A DNA stretch of 64,000 nt, from contig JAHFRP010000001.1 in the NCBI GenBank assembly GCA_023266195.1, positions 310,001 through 374,000 of the forward strand, read 5' to 3'. The translations under genes were made by a program, and so were the position numbers. The DNA comes from Sulfuricella sp. (GTDB lineage Bacteria; Pseudomonadota; Gammaproteobacteria; Burkholderiales; Sulfuricellaceae). The stretch's first letter is position 1, and every line of letters begins with the position of its first letter. The notes under the pieces were generated by a model. It was not told the origin of the DNA. It did not search any database and saw only the letters and a program-made list of their open reading frames with translations. Of the stretch, positions 1 through 9,598 are shown piece by piece.

Positions 1-597
1 CGCATCGCCAACGACGCCAACTGTTTCGCGCTGTCCGAAGCAACGGACGGGGCGGCTGCCGGCGCGGCGGTGGTGTTCGGCGCGATTCTCGGCACCGGCA
101 CCGGCGCCGGCATCGTCGTCAACGGCCACGTGCTGACCGGCCCCAATGCCATTGCCGGCGAGTGGGGGCACAATCCCATGCCCTGGCCGGAACAGGGCGA
201 GCGTTCCGGGCCGCCCTGCTATTGCGGCCGTAGCGGCTGCATCGAAACCTATCTGTCCGGACCGGGCATGGCGCGGGACCACGAGCGCGCCGGGGGCGAA
301 AAGCTGGGCGCCGAGGCTATCGCGGCGCGCGCGGCGGCCGGCGACGCGACATGCGAGGCGACCTTGCGGCGCCATGAAGACCGTCTGGCGCGCTCGCTGG
401 CGCATGTCGTCAACATCCTCGATCCGGACGTCATCGTGCTGGGCGGCGGCATGTCGAATATCGGACGGTTGTATGAGAACGTCCCCCGATTGTGGGGGCG
501 CTTCGTGTTTTCCGATCGGGTGGACACCCGGCTGGTGCGCAACCGCTTCGGCGATTCCAGCGGCGTGCGCGGCGCGGCGTGGCTGTGGGAGTCATGA
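1..597 (+). CDS. mak: Fructokinase, ROK family (5' end outside window)
   Basis: This is the C-terminal 198 residues of a ROK-family sugar kinase; the reading frame is open at base 1 and ends with TGA at 595. ROK kinases phosphorylate hexoses with ATP in the cytoplasm. Visible marks are the glycine-rich GTGTGAGI loop, the EWGHNP stretch that carries the zinc-ligand histidine, the zinc motif CYCGRSGC, and the segment DPDVIVLGGGMSN near the end. The C-terminal wording (SLAHVVNILDPDVIVLGGG, then GDSSGVRGAAWLW) closely follows E. coli Mak, so fructokinase is preferred to glucokinase or N-acetylglucosamine kinase. The missing N-terminus holds the first phosphate-binding motif. Substrate is inferred from resemblance only. 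Confidence 0.85.
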   Translation, partial: RIANDANCFALSEATDGAAAGAAVVFGAILGTGTGAGIVVNGHVLTGPNAIAGEWGHNPMPWPEQGERSGPPCYCGRSGCIETYLSGPGMARDHERAGGEKLGAEAIAARAAAGDATCEATLRRHEDRLARSLAHVVNILDPDVIVLGGGMSNIGRLYENVPRLWGRFVFSDRVDTRLVRNRFGDSSGVRGAAWLWES

Positions 598-616
598 GCG
601 GCGATTCGGCGAGGGC

Positions 617-650
617 TCGTCACAAAGCTGTAACAGCCATTATCTAGAAT
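617..650 (+). promoter_or_regulatory. Pho-box-like operator and -10 element
   Basis: Two direct half-sites 11 bp apart, TCGTCAC and CTGTAAC separated by AAAG (617-634), resemble the PhoB box CTGTCAT-N4-CTGTCAT. A TAGAAT hexamer lies at 645-650, ten bases after the box, which is the spacing of PhoB-activated promoters where the box replaces the -35. The binding-protein gene starts 38 nt downstream of the -10. Phosphate control is an inference. Confidence 0.5.
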
Positions 651-688
651 CCGCGGTTCCTGAAAAACCACCCCCGATTTAGATAGCG

Positions 689-1849
689 ATGGCGAATCGC
701 CCCCTTCGTTTAACCTCAAAGCACGCAGCGTGTCGGCTCTGGCTGTCGATTGCCATTTTATTCTCCAGCCTTTTCGCCGTCCCATCGTTCGCCGCCGGGC
801 GGGATATCGTCATCGGCCAGTCCATCGACCTGTCCGGCCCGCAGGGCGATATCGGCAAGGATTATCTGGCGGGTGCCAAGGTGTATTTCGATTTCGTCAA
901 CGCGAACGGCGGCATTGCCGGCCGCAAAATCGTTCATCGCGCGGTGGACAATCGAGGTTCCGCCGAAAGGTCGGCCCAGATCACCGCGGATTTTCTCGGC
1001 AGGGACCGGGTCGATGCATTGTTCGGCTATTTCGGCCAGGGCTGCGTGGAAAGCCTGCAGCACAGCGACGAGTTCCGGCGTTCCAGGCTGCCGCTGGTCG
1101 CGCCGCTATCAGGCGTGGGCGTGGAGCCGGGAATGGAGAACATGTTTTTCATTCGGCCGAGCTACGCGACTGAAGCCAAGAAACTGGTCGGTTACTTCCT
1201 CGCCCAGGGGATCGGCAAATTCACCGCGGTCTATGCTGCCGATGCTTACGGCAAGGCCTCTTTGGCCGCCGTGGAGAACGAACTCAAGAGCCGGCGTTTG
1301 AGCCTGAAGGGCAGGCATGTCGTCGGCAGCGACGGCGCGGAAATCGAAGCGGTGGCCCGTGCCATCAACGCGGATAAACCCCAGGCCATCATCGTCATCC
1401 TGGAAACATTGCCCGCGGCGCAGTTTGTCAAGGCGTACCGCAAGCTGGATATCACCGCTTACATCCTGGGGCTTTCCCTGATCGATCACGTCACCCTGTT
1501 CGAACTCGCCGGTCAGGAAGCCGCCGGAACCATGTTGACCCAGGTCGTGCCCCATCCCCACAACTGGGATGTGCCGGTCGTCATGGAGCATGACAAAATC
1601 ATGAAGATATACCGTGACGAAGCGCCTTCCCATCTCAGCGTGGAAGGCTTCATCGCCGCAAAGCTGCTGGTCGCCGCACTCAAGGCGGCCGGCAAGGATG
1701 CCTCGCCCGACAGCCTCACGGCGGTGCTGCGGGAGACCAGGAACCTGGACGTGGGCGGCTACACGCTGGATTTCTCCCGCGCCAAAAACCGCGGCTCCAG
1801 CTACGTTGATATCAATATCGTCACCCGGAAAGGCGGGTTGATGCATTGA
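689..1849 (+). CDS. Periplasmic ligand-binding protein, LivJ/Peripla_BP_6 type
   Basis: 386 residues. A signal peptide ends near residue 36 (LFAVPSFAA) and the mature part opens with DIVIGQSIDLSGPQGDIGKD, the typical start of branched-chain-amino-acid-type binding proteins. These fold into two lobes that close on a small ligand and normally feed an ABC permease or a sensor. No permease or ATPase gene is adjacent, so this copy is an orphan whose ligand cannot be read from sequence. The Pho-box-like promoter directly upstream suggests induction by phosphate starvation, unusual for an amino-acid-binding protein. The family call is firm; ligand and partner are unknown. Confidence 0.8.
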   Translation: MANRPLRLTSKHAACRLWLSIAILFSSLFAVPSFAAGRDIVIGQSIDLSGPQGDIGKDYLAGAKVYFDFVNANGGIAGRKIVHRAVDNRGSAERSAQITADFLGRDRVDALFGYFGQGCVESLQHSDEFRRSRLPLVAPLSGVGVEPGMENMFFIRPSYATEAKKLVGYFLAQGIGKFTAVYAADAYGKASLAAVENELKSRRLSLKGRHVVGSDGAEIEAVARAINADKPQAIIVILETLPAAQFVKAYRKLDITAYILGLSLIDHVTLFELAGQEAAGTMLTQVVPHPHNWDVPVVMEHDKIMKIYRDEAPSHLSVEGFIAAKLLVAALKAAGKDASPDSLTAVLRETRNLDVGGYTLDFSRAKNRGSSYVDINIVTRKGGLMH

Positions 1850-1893
1850 TGTTTGCCGCCGGCCATGCCCGCATGCCCGGCAGGATGTGGTTC

Positions 1894-2169
1894 TCAGGTG
1901 CTTTCCAGGCGCTCGAAGCCCGCATACTCGCCGCTGCCGGCGCCGATCTCGACGCGATCGACCCGCGCCGACGCCGGACCTTTTTTGGCCCACTCGACGA
2001 TTGCGGCAACCGCGCCGCTCTCGCCCTGCACCATCGCCTCCACCGAGCCGTCGCGGCGGTTGCGCACCCAGCCGGAGACGCCGAGCCGTTGTGCTTCGCG
2101 GGCCATGGATTCGCGGAAAAAAACGCCCTGAACCCGCCCGAAAATTTTCAGGCTCCTGATTTCGTTCAT
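1894..2169 (-). CDS. acyP: Acylphosphatase
   Basis: 91 residues, the normal length for this small alpha/beta enzyme, which hydrolyses carboxyl-phosphate bonds such as those of acetyl phosphate or carbamoyl phosphate. The signature [12 protein letters not shown] near the N-terminus carries the phosphate-binding arginine, and [12 protein letters not shown] carries the catalytic asparagine. The start was placed at ATG 2169 (MNEIRSLK) rather than the in-frame codon 28 residues upstream because the family begins just before the GRVQG motif. The gene is convergent with the binding-protein gene and divergent from the cyclopropane synthase gene. Confidence 0.88.
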   Translation of the reverse strand: MNEIRSLKIFGRVQGVFFRESMAREAQRLGVSGWVRNRRDGSVEAMVQGESGAVAAIVEWAKKGPASARVDRVEIGAGSGEYAGFERLEST

Positions 2170-2321
2170 GTTCGTGCCTTGGCAAATAGCTTGGCTAAAT
2201 TTAGCATGATTTTTCTCCTCGATATCGATCCCAAGTGGGCATTTTCCGGGCATATCCCTTCACCTTTCTCCATATCGGCTATCCTGAAGAATCGGACTGT
2301 TTTTCGGCGGGGGGAACGGTG

Positions 2322-3530
2322 ATGCTGCAAAGTCAGGTTATGCGGCTGGTCGAGCGGCGTTTGCGTCAGGCTTGCCTGCCGGTCAATTTCGAGTTCTGGA
2401 ACGGCAAGGCGTTGAGGCTGTCCGATTCGCCGAGCGTGACGGTCAGCGTGCGTTCGCCGAAGGGCTTGTCTTCCTTGTTGATGCCCACCCTGGGCAAGTT
2501 CGCCCGGAATTACGTCGAGCAGCATATCGACCTCATCGGTGGCGCCAAGGAAATTATCCGGCTCGGTGAGACCCTGTGCCAGGCTTCCGGCCGGGTCGCC
2601 CGCAAGAGCCTGTTTTCGCCGAATTGGCGGTGGCACAACCGCGCCGCGGACCGCCGCGCGATCAGCTACCATTACGACGTTTCCAACGCGTTCTACGGCT
2701 TGTGGCTGGACCGGCGCTGGGTTTACTCCTGTGCTTACTTCCGCCGGCCCGACGATAGCCTCGATCTGGCCCAGGAACAGAAGCTGGATCTCATTTGCCG
2801 CAAGCTCGATCTGAAGGAAAATCAGCTTTTTCTGGATATCGGCTGCGGCTGGGGCGGGCTGATGCTGTGGGCGGCGGAGCGCTACGGCGTGATGGCCGAC
2901 GGCATCACCCTGAGCCGGAGCCAATACCAGTACGTGTCGGACCGGATCCGGGAGCGCGGCCTGGAAAGCCGCTGCCGTGTCAGGCTGATGGATTACCGCG
3001 ACCTGCCGGAAGCCGAACAATTCGACAAGATCGCCAGCGTCGGCATGTTCGAACATGTCGGCCGGAAAAACTTTCCCGCCTACTTCGGCAAGATTTACCG
3101 CCTGCTCAAGCCGGGTGGGCTGGTGCTGAACCATGGCATCACCTCGGTGCGGACGGACGGCGCCGAACTGGGCAGCGGCCTGGGCGAGTTCATCGATCGC
3201 TATGTCTTTCCCGGTGGAGATCTGGTGCACGTGTCGGCGGTGACCGAGGCGATGTCCAGGCAGAATTTGGAGTGCTGGGACGTGGAATGCCTGCGCCCGC
3301 ATTACGCGAAAACCCTGTGGCACTGGGTCGATCGCCTGGAAGCCAGGCAGGACGAGGCCAGTCGCATGGTGGGCGAAGACCGCTTCCGCATTTGGCGGAT
3401 CTACATGGCCGGCTCGGCGCATGCCTTTGAGCGCGGCTGGCTTTCATTGTTCCAGGTGCTTGCCGCCAAACCACTGGCGAACGGGGCGGCGGCTTGCCCC
3501 CTGACGCGCGAGCATATCTACGCGCAATAG
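2322..3530 (+). CDS. cfa: Cyclopropane-fatty-acyl-phospholipid synthase
   Basis: 402 residues. The enzyme adds a methylene group from S-adenosylmethionine across the double bond of unsaturated acyl chains in membrane phospholipids. The methyltransferase domain contains YHYDVSNAFYGLWLD, the SAM loop LDIGCGWGG and FDKIASVGMFEHVG, all diagnostic of the CFA family. A smaller N-terminal lipid-binding domain of about 100 residues precedes it. ATG 2322 (MLQSQVMRL) was chosen because it follows a purine-rich GGCGGGGGGAA stretch; an upstream in-frame start would add 29 residues without family resemblance. It stands alone between acyP and a CNP1-like gene. CFA synthases typically rise in stationary phase; no such control element was identified here. 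Confidence 0.9.
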   Translation: MLQSQVMRLVERRLRQACLPVNFEFWNGKALRLSDSPSVTVSVRSPKGLSSLLMPTLGKFARNYVEQHIDLIGGAKEIIRLGETLCQASGRVARKSLFSPNWRWHNRAADRRAISYHYDVSNAFYGLWLDRRWVYSCAYFRRPDDSLDLAQEQKLDLICRKLDLKENQLFLDIGCGWGGLMLWAAERYGVMADGITLSRSQYQYVSDRIRERGLESRCRVRLMDYRDLPEAEQFDKIASVGMFEHVGRKNFPAYFGKIYRLLKPGGLVLNHGITSVRTDGAELGSGLGEFIDRYVFPGGDLVHVSAVTEAMSRQNLECWDVECLRPHYAKTLWHWVDRLEARQDEASRMVGEDRFRIWRIYMAGSAHAFERGWLSLFQVLAAKPLANGAAACPLTREHIYAQ

Positions 3531-3606
3531 CGGTCGGCCGGGCGGGTCGTGCGGCTCGCCGCGTTACGGGTTATCATTCGGTTTTCCGCAACACCGCATT
3601 CATGCC

Positions 3607-4128
3607 ATGAAGAAAATTGTCGCGCTGCTGATGCTGGCCCTGCCGCTGGCGGCCTCCGCCGAATGGGGCACAGGGAAGAATTGGGGGAAATTCGAGACCG
3701 ATTTCGAGGACGAAAAACCCTGGGCCGAGATCGAGGCCAAACTCCCGCCCTATCCCAAGGAAGAAAACCTGCTGCCGCTGTTCGTCAGCGCCGCCACCGA
3801 CAACAAGTTTTTTGTCGATGCGTCCTCCATCAGCACGAGCGAGGACGGCGTGGTGCGCTACACCCTGATCGTCAAATCAGCCGCCGGTGCCGCCAATGTG
3901 AGTTTCGAGGGCATCCGCTGCGCCAGCGGCGAAAGGAAGCTTTACGCTTTCGGCCGCAAGGAAGGCGCCTGGTCGAGGGCGCGCTTCGCCAAGTGGGCGC
4001 CGATCAGCTACCAGGACCGCAACCGCCAGCATCATGTGCTTTACAACGATTTCTTCTGTCCCGGCGGTGTCATCGTGAAAGACCCGCAAACGGCGGTTGA
4101 CCTGCTGAAGCGCGGTTTCAAGCCCTAA
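3607..4128 (+). CDS. CNP1-like exported protein
   Basis: 173 residues with a clear signal peptide (MKKIVALLMLALPLAASA, cleavage before EWG). The mature protein matches the pattern of the CNP1-like family found mainly in betaproteobacteria: a charged segment after the signal, a central region FVDASSISTSEDGVVRYTL and a pair of cysteines (GIRCASGERK and NDFFCPGG) that probably form a disulfide. Its role is unknown; location in the periplasm is inferred from the signal peptide. An alternative ATG lies 5 nt upstream but out of frame. It is not obviously cotranscribed with gyrA, which has its own 180-bp upstream region. Confidence 0.72.
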   Translation: MKKIVALLMLALPLAASAEWGTGKNWGKFETDFEDEKPWAEIEAKLPPYPKEENLLPLFVSAATDNKFFVDASSISTSEDGVVRYTLIVKSAAGAANVSFEGIRCASGERKLYAFGRKEGAWSRARFAKWAPISYQDRNRQHHVLYNDFFCPGGVIVKDPQTAVDLLKRGFKP

Positions 4129-4308
4129 TCGTTTTTACAAGTCCCCGCCCCGTGTTGCGGCCGGACGCACGGATTCCATGACGTGTGATTAAAACCCGGC
4201 TGCGCTCGGCCAATACTCGCATGGTGGTCTGGGAGGTGCCGACATGCTAAAATCGCGAAGATTTAGTATTCCCACTTCCTAAAATAAGCCTCACCGCCAA
4301 AAACACCT

Positions 4309-6873
4309 ATGGATCAATTCGCCAGGGAAACGCTCCCAGTCAGCCTCGAAGAAGAAATGCGCCGCTCCTACCTCGATTACGCCATGAGCGTGATCGTGGG
4401 CCGGGCGCTGCCCGATGTGCGCGACGGCCTCAAGCCGGTGCACCGGCGCGCGCTCTTCGCCATGCACGAGCTGTCCAACGACTGGAACAAGGCCTACAAG
4501 AAGTCGGCCCGCATCGTCGGCGACGTAATCGGTAAATACCATCCCCACGGCGATACCGCGGTGTACGACACCATCGTGCGCATGGCGCAGGATTTTTCCC
4601 TGCGCTACCCGCTGGTGGACGGCCAGGGCAACTTCGGCTCGGTCGATGGCGACAACGCCGCCGCGATGCGTTACACCGAGATCCGCATGGCGCGGATCGC
4701 GCATGAACTCTTGGCTGATCTGGACAAGGAAACGGTCGATTTCGGCCCCAACTACGACGGTTCCGAGCACGAGCCGCTGGTGTTCCCGTCGAAGATTCCC
4801 AATCTGCTGATCAACGGCAGCTCCGGCATTGCCGTCGGCATGGCGACCAACATTCCGCCGCACAACCTGAACGAGATCACGGATGCCTGCCTGATGTTGC
4901 TGGCCAATCCCGACACCGATATCGAGGAGCTGATCGACGTCGTGCCGGCGCCGGACTTCCCGACCGCGGGCATCATCTACGGCACCGTCGGCGTCAAGGA
5001 AGGCTACCGCACCGGGCGCGGCCGGGTGGTGATGCGCGCGCGCGTCCACTTCGAGGACATCGACAAGGTGGGCGGACGCCAGGCGATCATCGTGGACGAG
5101 CTGCCCTACCAGGTGAACAAGGCCAACCTGCTGATCAAGATCGGCGAGCTGGTGCGCGAAAAGAAAATCGACGGCATCTCCGACCTGCGCGACGAGTCGG
5201 ACAAGTCCGGCATGCGCATGGTGATCGAGCTGAAGCGCGGCGAAGTGCCGGAAGTGGTGCTCAACAACCTGTACAAGCAGACCCAGATGCAGGACACCTT
5301 CGGCATGAACATGGTGGCGCTGGTGGACAACCAGCCGCGCCTGCTCAATCTGAAGCAGATGCTCGACGCCTTCCTGCGCCACCGGCGCGAGGTGGTGACG
5401 CGGCGCACCGTATTCGAACTGCGCAAGGCGCGCGAACGCGGCCATATCCTGGAAGGCCTGGCGGTGGCGCTGTCCAACGTCGACGAGGTGATCGCCCTGA
5501 TCAAGGCGGCGGCCACCCCGTCGGCCGCCAAGCTGGGCCTGATGGAGCGCGTCTGGCGCTCGCCGCTGGTGGAAGAGATGCTGGCGCGCACCGCCGCCGA
5601 CGCTTCCCGCCCAGACGGGCTGGGGGCCGAATTCGGCCTGGCCGAGCAGGGCTACCGACTGTCCGATGCCCAGGCCCAGGCGATCCTGGAATTGCGCCTG
5701 CAGCGCCTGACCGGCCTGGAGCAGGACAAGATCGTGTCCGAATACCGCGAGGTGATGGAGAAGATCGTCGATCTGCTGGACATCCTGGCCAAGCCGGTGC
5801 GCATCACCGAAATCATCGTCACCGAGCTGACCGCGATCAAGGCGCAGTTCGGCGACAAGCGCCGCAGCGAAATCGTCGTGCATGCCCAGGATCTTTCCAT
5901 GGAAGACCTGATCACGCCGCAGGACATGGTGGTGACCCTGACCCACGGCGGCTACATCAAATCCCAGCCGCTGGAGGATTACTCCGCGCAGAAGCGCGGC
6001 GGGCGCGGCAAGCAGGCGACGGCGACGAAGGAAGACGACTTCATCGAGAAGCTGTTCATCGCCAATACCCACGACTACATCCTGTGCTTCTCCAACCGCG
6101 GCCAGGTCTACTGGATCAAGGTCTACGAAGTGCCGCAGGGCAGCCGCGGGGCGCGCGGCAAGCCGATCGTCAACATGCTGCAACTGGAGGAAGGCGAGAA
6201 GATCAACGCCATTCTGCCGGTCAAGGAATTCGACGACGACCATTTCATTTTCATGGCCACCGCCAGCGGCATCGTCAAGAAAACGCCGTTGTCCGATTTC
6301 TCCCGCCCGATGCGGCGCGGCATCATCGCCATCAACCTGGACGAGGACGATTACCTGGTCGGCGTCGATATCACCGACGGCAAGCACGATGTGATGCTGT
6401 TCTCCAACGGCGGCAAGGCGGTGCGCTTCGAGGAAGAGGACGTGCGCCCCACCGGCCGCGTTTCGCGCGGCGTGATCGGCATGCGCCTGGCCGAAGGGCA
6501 GAAGGTGATTTCGCTCCTGGTGGCGGAAAACGAAACCCAGTCAGTGCTCACCGCCACCGAGAACGGATACGGCAAGCGCACTTCGATCGTCGAGTACACC
6601 CGCCACGGCCGCGGCACCCAGGGCATGATCGCGATCCAGACCTCGGAGCGCAACGGCAACGTGGTGGCCGCGACGCTGGTGGAGGAAAGCGACGAAATCA
6701 TGCTGATCACCACCGGCGGCGTGCTGATCCGCACCCGCGTCCGGGAAATCCGCGAAATGGGCCGCGCCACCCAGGGCGTCACCCTGATCAACCTCGACAA
6801 GGGCGAGAAGCTGATCGGGCTGGAGCGGGTGGTGGAAGCGGATTCCGATGCGGAAGAAGAGCAACCCCAATAA
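4309..6873 (+). CDS. gyrA: DNA gyrase subunit A
   Basis: 854 residues, full length. GyrA cuts and reseals DNA in the A2B2 gyrase that introduces negative supercoils. The catalytic tyrosine is Tyr122 (AAAMRYTE). The quinolone-determining region is intact with Thr at position 83 (GDTAVYD) and Asp87; Thr83 is a normal alternative to the Ser83 of E. coli and is not by itself evidence of resistance. The C-terminal pinwheel contains the GyrA box QKRGGRG, needed for DNA wrapping, and the protein ends in an acidic tail (SDAEEEQPQ). A TAAAAT hexamer at 4248-4253 could be the -10 of its promoter, though no good -35 is visible. It heads the long serC-aro-cmk-rpsA cluster. Confidence 0.97.
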   Translation: MDQFARETLPVSLEEEMRRSYLDYAMSVIVGRALPDVRDGLKPVHRRALFAMHELSNDWNKAYKKSARIVGDVIGKYHPHGDTAVYDTIVRMAQDFSLRYPLVDGQGNFGSVDGDNAAAMRYTEIRMARIAHELLADLDKETVDFGPNYDGSEHEPLVFPSKIPNLLINGSSGIAVGMATNIPPHNLNEITDACLMLLANPDTDIEELIDVVPAPDFPTAGIIYGTVGVKEGYRTGRGRVVMRARVHFEDIDKVGGRQAIIVDELPYQVNKANLLIKIGELVREKKIDGISDLRDESDKSGMRMVIELKRGEVPEVVLNNLYKQTQMQDTFGMNMVALVDNQPRLLNLKQMLDAFLRHRREVVTRRTVFELRKARERGHILEGLAVALSNVDEVIALIKAAATPSAAKLGLMERVWRSPLVEEMLARTAADASRPDGLGAEFGLAEQGYRLSDAQAQAILELRLQRLTGLEQDKIVSEYREVMEKIVDLLDILAKPVRITEIIVTELTAIKAQFGDKRRSEIVVHAQDLSMEDLITPQDMVVTLTHGGYIKSQPLEDYSAQKRGGRGKQATATKEDDFIEKLFIANTHDYILCFSNRGQVYWIKVYEVPQGSRGARGKPIVNMLQLEEGEKINAILPVKEFDDDHFIFMATASGIVKKTPLSDFSRPMRRGIIAINLDEDDYLVGVDITDGKHDVMLFSNGGKAVRFEEEDVRPTGRVSRGVIGMRLAEGQKVISLLVAENETQSVLTATENGYGKRTSIVEYTRHGRGTQGMIAIQTSERNGNVVAATLVEESDEIMLITTGGVLIRTRVREIREMGRATQGVTLINLDKGEKLIGLERVVEADSDAEEEQPQ

Positions 6874-6884
6874 CCATGGAGTGT

Positions 6885-6989
6885 GTAGGTCGGCTCAAGC
6901 GAAGCGGAGCCGACTTCAAGTAGATTAAAAAACTGGGAGTGATACCTTTTGCTTCGGTTGTCGGTTCCGCTTCGCTTGAACCGACCTAC
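6885..6989. repeat. Palindromic repeat, GTAGGTCGG family
   Basis: Arms at 6885-6914 and 6960-6989 are 30 bp inverted copies with two mismatches, starting GTAGGTCGG and ending CCGACCTAC. The element fills most of the gyrA-serC gap. Related ends occur at 48100-48165 and a partial copy near 43233. Confidence 0.8.
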
Positions 6990-7054
6990 TTGCTACTTGC
7001 TGCAAGCGGCACTCATGCCGCCTTTGCGGTTTAACCCGATTTTAAAATAACGTT

Positions 7055-8149
7055 ATGGAACGAATTTACAATTTCAGCGCCGGCCCCGCCGCCTTGCCGG
7101 AGGAGGTTCTCGCACAGGCGCGCGACGAGATGCTGAACTGGCGCGGCTGCGGCATGTCGGTGATGGAGATGAGCCATCGCGGCAAGGATTTCACCGCCAT
7201 CATCGAACAGGCCGAAGCCGATCTGCGCGAGCTTCTGGCGGTGCCCGCCAACTACAAGGTGCTGTTCCTGCAGGGCGGCGCGACCATGCAATTCGCACAG
7301 GTGCCGATCAACCTGCTCAACGGAAAATCGGCCGATTACCTGGTGACCGGCGCGTGGTCGAAAAAGGCGTTCAAGGAAGCGCAGAAAATCGGTGCCGCGC
7401 GGCTTGCCGGCAGCACCGAGAGCGGCAACTTCACCCGCCTGTTCCACCGGGGCGAGATCGCCATCGACCCCGCGGCCGCCTACCTGCATGTCTGCACCAA
7501 CGAGACCGTGCAGGGCGTCGAGGTATTGTCGGACGCCAATCTGCCGGGAATCTCGGATTCGATCCCGCTGGTTGCCGACATGAGCTCGCACGTCCTGTCG
7601 CGGCCGGTCGATGTTTCCCGCTACGGCCTGATCTACGCCGGGGCGCAGAAGAACATCGGCCCGGCCGGGTTGACGCTGGTGATCGTGCGCGACGACCTGC
7701 TCGGCCATGCCCCGGCGCATACGCCGACCATGCTCGACTACGCCGTGCACGCCGAGCACGGTTCCATGCTCAACACGCCGCCGACCTACGCCATCTACGT
7801 CGCCGGGCTGGTGTTCCAGTGGCTGAAGAGACAAGGCGGACTGGCCGCCATCGAGCAGATCGCCATCGCCAAGGCCCGGCTGCTGTACGAAGCCATCGAC
7901 GCCAGCAGCCTGTACCGCAACCCGGTCGACGTTTCCTGCCGCTCGCGCATGAACGTTCCCTTTACGCTGACCAGGCCGGGCCTGGACGAAACCTTCATCG
8001 CCGAAGCAAAAAAACAGGGCATCGCCTACATCAAGGGCCACAAGATGGTGGGCGGCATGCGCGCCTCGATCTACAACGCCATGCCGCTGGAAGGCGTCAA
8101 GGCGCTGGTGGATTTCATGGCCTACTTCGAAAAAGAATACGGTAGGTAG
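7055..8149 (+). CDS. serC: Phosphoserine aminotransferase
   Basis: 364 residues, full length. It transfers an amino group from glutamate to 3-phosphohydroxypyruvate in serine synthesis and also acts in pyridoxal phosphate synthesis. The N-terminal IYNFSAGPAALPEEVL is the family signature, and the PLP-binding lysine is Lys199 in GAQKNIGPAG. The C-terminal motif GHKMVGGMRASIYNAMP binds the substrate phosphate. In this group of bacteria serC typically lies between gyrA and pheA, as here, linking serine and aromatic amino acid synthesis. Palindromic repeats sit on both sides, so cotranscription with gyrA or pheA is uncertain. Confidence 0.96.
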   Translation: MERIYNFSAGPAALPEEVLAQARDEMLNWRGCGMSVMEMSHRGKDFTAIIEQAEADLRELLAVPANYKVLFLQGGATMQFAQVPINLLNGKSADYLVTGAWSKKAFKEAQKIGAARLAGSTESGNFTRLFHRGEIAIDPAAAYLHVCTNETVQGVEVLSDANLPGISDSIPLVADMSSHVLSRPVDVSRYGLIYAGAQKNIGPAGLTLVIVRDDLLGHAPAHTPTMLDYAVHAEHGSMLNTPPTYAIYVAGLVFQWLKRQGGLAAIEQIAIAKARLLYEAIDASSLYRNPVDVSCRSRMNVPFTLTRPGLDETFIAEAKKQGIAYIKGHKMVGGMRASIYNAMPLEGVKALVDFMAYFEKEYGR

Positions 8150-8187
8150 ATAGTCACGTTGACACAGGGATGCGGCAAGGCTGACTG

Positions 8188-8288
8188 CCTCCCCCTTTGA
8201 AAAAGGGGGATTGAGGGGGATTTAACGGTGGTGGCTAGTTGTTACTCTGCTAAATCCCCCCTAACCCCCCTTTTTCAAAGGGGGGAAT
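8188..8288. repeat. C/G-tract palindromic repeat (serC-pheA gap, first element)
   Basis: Arms beginning CCTCCCCCTTTGAAAAAGGG (from 8188) and ending in its near-complement (to 8288) can form a long stem with a loop around 8225-8250. It has the look of a widespread non-coding palindrome. It occupies the first half of the 316-bp gap between serC and pheA, which otherwise holds only a second palindrome. Confidence 0.75.
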
Positions 8289-8349
8289 GCCCTCGTTTTA
8301 TGTTGACTGACTACTAGATTTTGCTTTGAACCAAACAAAAAAACGGCAG

Positions 8350-8443
8350 AAACGCAGAGGCGCAAAGTTCGCAAAAGAAGATCAAATGCATAAGGGATGC
8401 GGGCTGGGCTATAACCCATTGAACCCTTCGCACCTTTGCGTTT
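8350..8443. repeat. Palindromic repeat with GCAGAGGCGCAAAG arm
   Basis: Imperfect inverted arms at 8350-8372 and 8421-8443 (AAACGCAGAGGCGCAAAG against CACCTTTGCGTTT). A related element lies at 28995-29063. It ends about 20 bases before pheA. Confidence 0.65.
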
Positions 8444-8465
8444 GGAAGTGAGGTTTTAAGGATCA

Positions 8466-9530
8466 ATGGACAAACAACTTTCCCAACATCGCGCCAGCAT
8501 CGACGCCATCGACGACGAAATGCTCAAGCTCGTCAATCGCCGCGCCGCGCATGCCCAGGCTATCGGCAAACTGAAAAACGGCACGGTCTACCGCCCCGAG
8601 CGCGAGGCCCAGGTGCTGCGCCGGATCAAGGAAAGCAATCCCGGCCCGCTCTCCGGCGAGACCGTGGCGCGCCTGTTCCGCGAAATCATGTCCGCCTGCC
8701 TGGCGCTGGAAAAGCCGCTGGCCGTGGCCTTCCTCGGCCCGCAGGGCACCTTCAGCCAGGCGGCGGCCGTCAAGCATTTCGGCCACGCCGCGCAAACCCA
8801 TGCCTGCGACTCGATCGACGAGGTGTTTCGCGAGGTGGGGGCGGGGCTGGCGGATTACGGCGTGGTGCCGGTGGAAAACTCCACCGGCGGCGCGGTGGGG
8901 ACGACGCTGGATTTGCTGTTGCAGACCCCGCTCAGAGTGTGCGGCGAAGTCGATCTGCGGGTGCACCAGTTCCTGCTGCGCAAGGCGGGCGCCGCGACGG
9001 GGGCGAAAAAAGTCTATTCCCACGCACAGTCCCTCGCCCAGTGCCATGAATGGCTCAACCGCAACCTGCCCGGCGTGGAGCGCGTGGCGGTGGTGAGCAA
9101 TGCCGAGGCGGCGCGCCTTGCGGCGGAGGACGATACGGCGGCGGCGATTGCCGGCGAAGCCGCGGCGGAGCACTACGGCCTCGCAAAAATCGCGGAAAAT
9201 ATCGAGGACAAGCCGGACAACACCACCCGCTTTTTGGTCGTCGGCCAACACGACGCCTCTCCGTCCGGGCGCGACAAGACTTCCCTCGCGATCTCCGCCA
9301 AGAACCGCCCCGGCGCGGTCTGCGAGCTGCTGCTGCCGCTCGCCCGGCACGAAGTCAGCATGACCAAGCTGGAATCCCGTCCTTCGCGCGCCGGTCTGTG
9401 GGAATACGTGTTTTTTGTCGATGTCGAAGGACATCGCCAGGACGAGAAAGTCGCCCTGGCCCTGGCCGAGCTGGGCGACAAGGCCGCCTTCCTCAAAGTG
9501 CTGGGATCCTATCCGGTGGCGGTCTTATAG
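8466..9530 (+). CDS. pheA: P-protein: chorismate mutase / prephenate dehydratase
   Basis: 354 residues, bifunctional. Residues 1-90 form the AroQ-type chorismate mutase helix bundle (IDAIDDEMLKLVNRRA). The prephenate dehydratase domain follows (VAFLGPQGTFSQAA, GVVPVENSTGG, and TTRFLVVG near its end). A C-terminal ACT domain from about residue 275 carries ESRP (KLESRPSRAG), the phenylalanine-sensing motif, so feedback inhibition by Phe is expected. It makes phenylpyruvate from chorismate. The start ATG 8466 is preceded by AAGGA. It is the first gene of the tight pheA-hisC-aroF-tyrA-aroA-cmk group. Confidence 0.96.
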   Translation: MDKQLSQHRASIDAIDDEMLKLVNRRAAHAQAIGKLKNGTVYRPEREAQVLRRIKESNPGPLSGETVARLFREIMSACLALEKPLAVAFLGPQGTFSQAAAVKHFGHAAQTHACDSIDEVFREVGAGLADYGVVPVENSTGGAVGTTLDLLLQTPLRVCGEVDLRVHQFLLRKAGAATGAKKVYSHAQSLAQCHEWLNRNLPGVERVAVVSNAEAARLAAEDDTAAAIAGEAAAEHYGLAKIAENIEDKPDNTTRFLVVGQHDASPSGRDKTSLAISAKNRPGAVCELLLPLARHEVSMTKLESRPSRAGLWEYVFFVDVEGHRQDEKVALALAELGDKAAFLKVLGSYPVAVL

Positions 9531-9598
9531 AAGACTTGCTTTGAATCGCCGAAGAATCGGCGTATCCTAGCCTCTTTTTGCATCCACCCGTTTTGAAA

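Noticed and set aside
1846-2322. Plus-strand frame of 158 codons overlapping acyP
   Set aside because: It is opposite a clear acylphosphatase gene and its translation has no motif.
4561-4690. Thr83 in GyrA as a quinolone-resistance mutation
   Set aside because: Thr at this position is a common natural state in proteobacteria; Asp87 is unchanged.
4291-6387. Long minus-strand frame of 698 codons opposite gyrA
   Set aside because: It is the antisense shadow of a GC-rich conserved gene, rich in His/Gln/Asp/Ala and low in any recognisable motif. The same applies to the long minus frames opposite rpsA (14845-16635), the histidine kinase (39567-41393) and relA (50521-52362).
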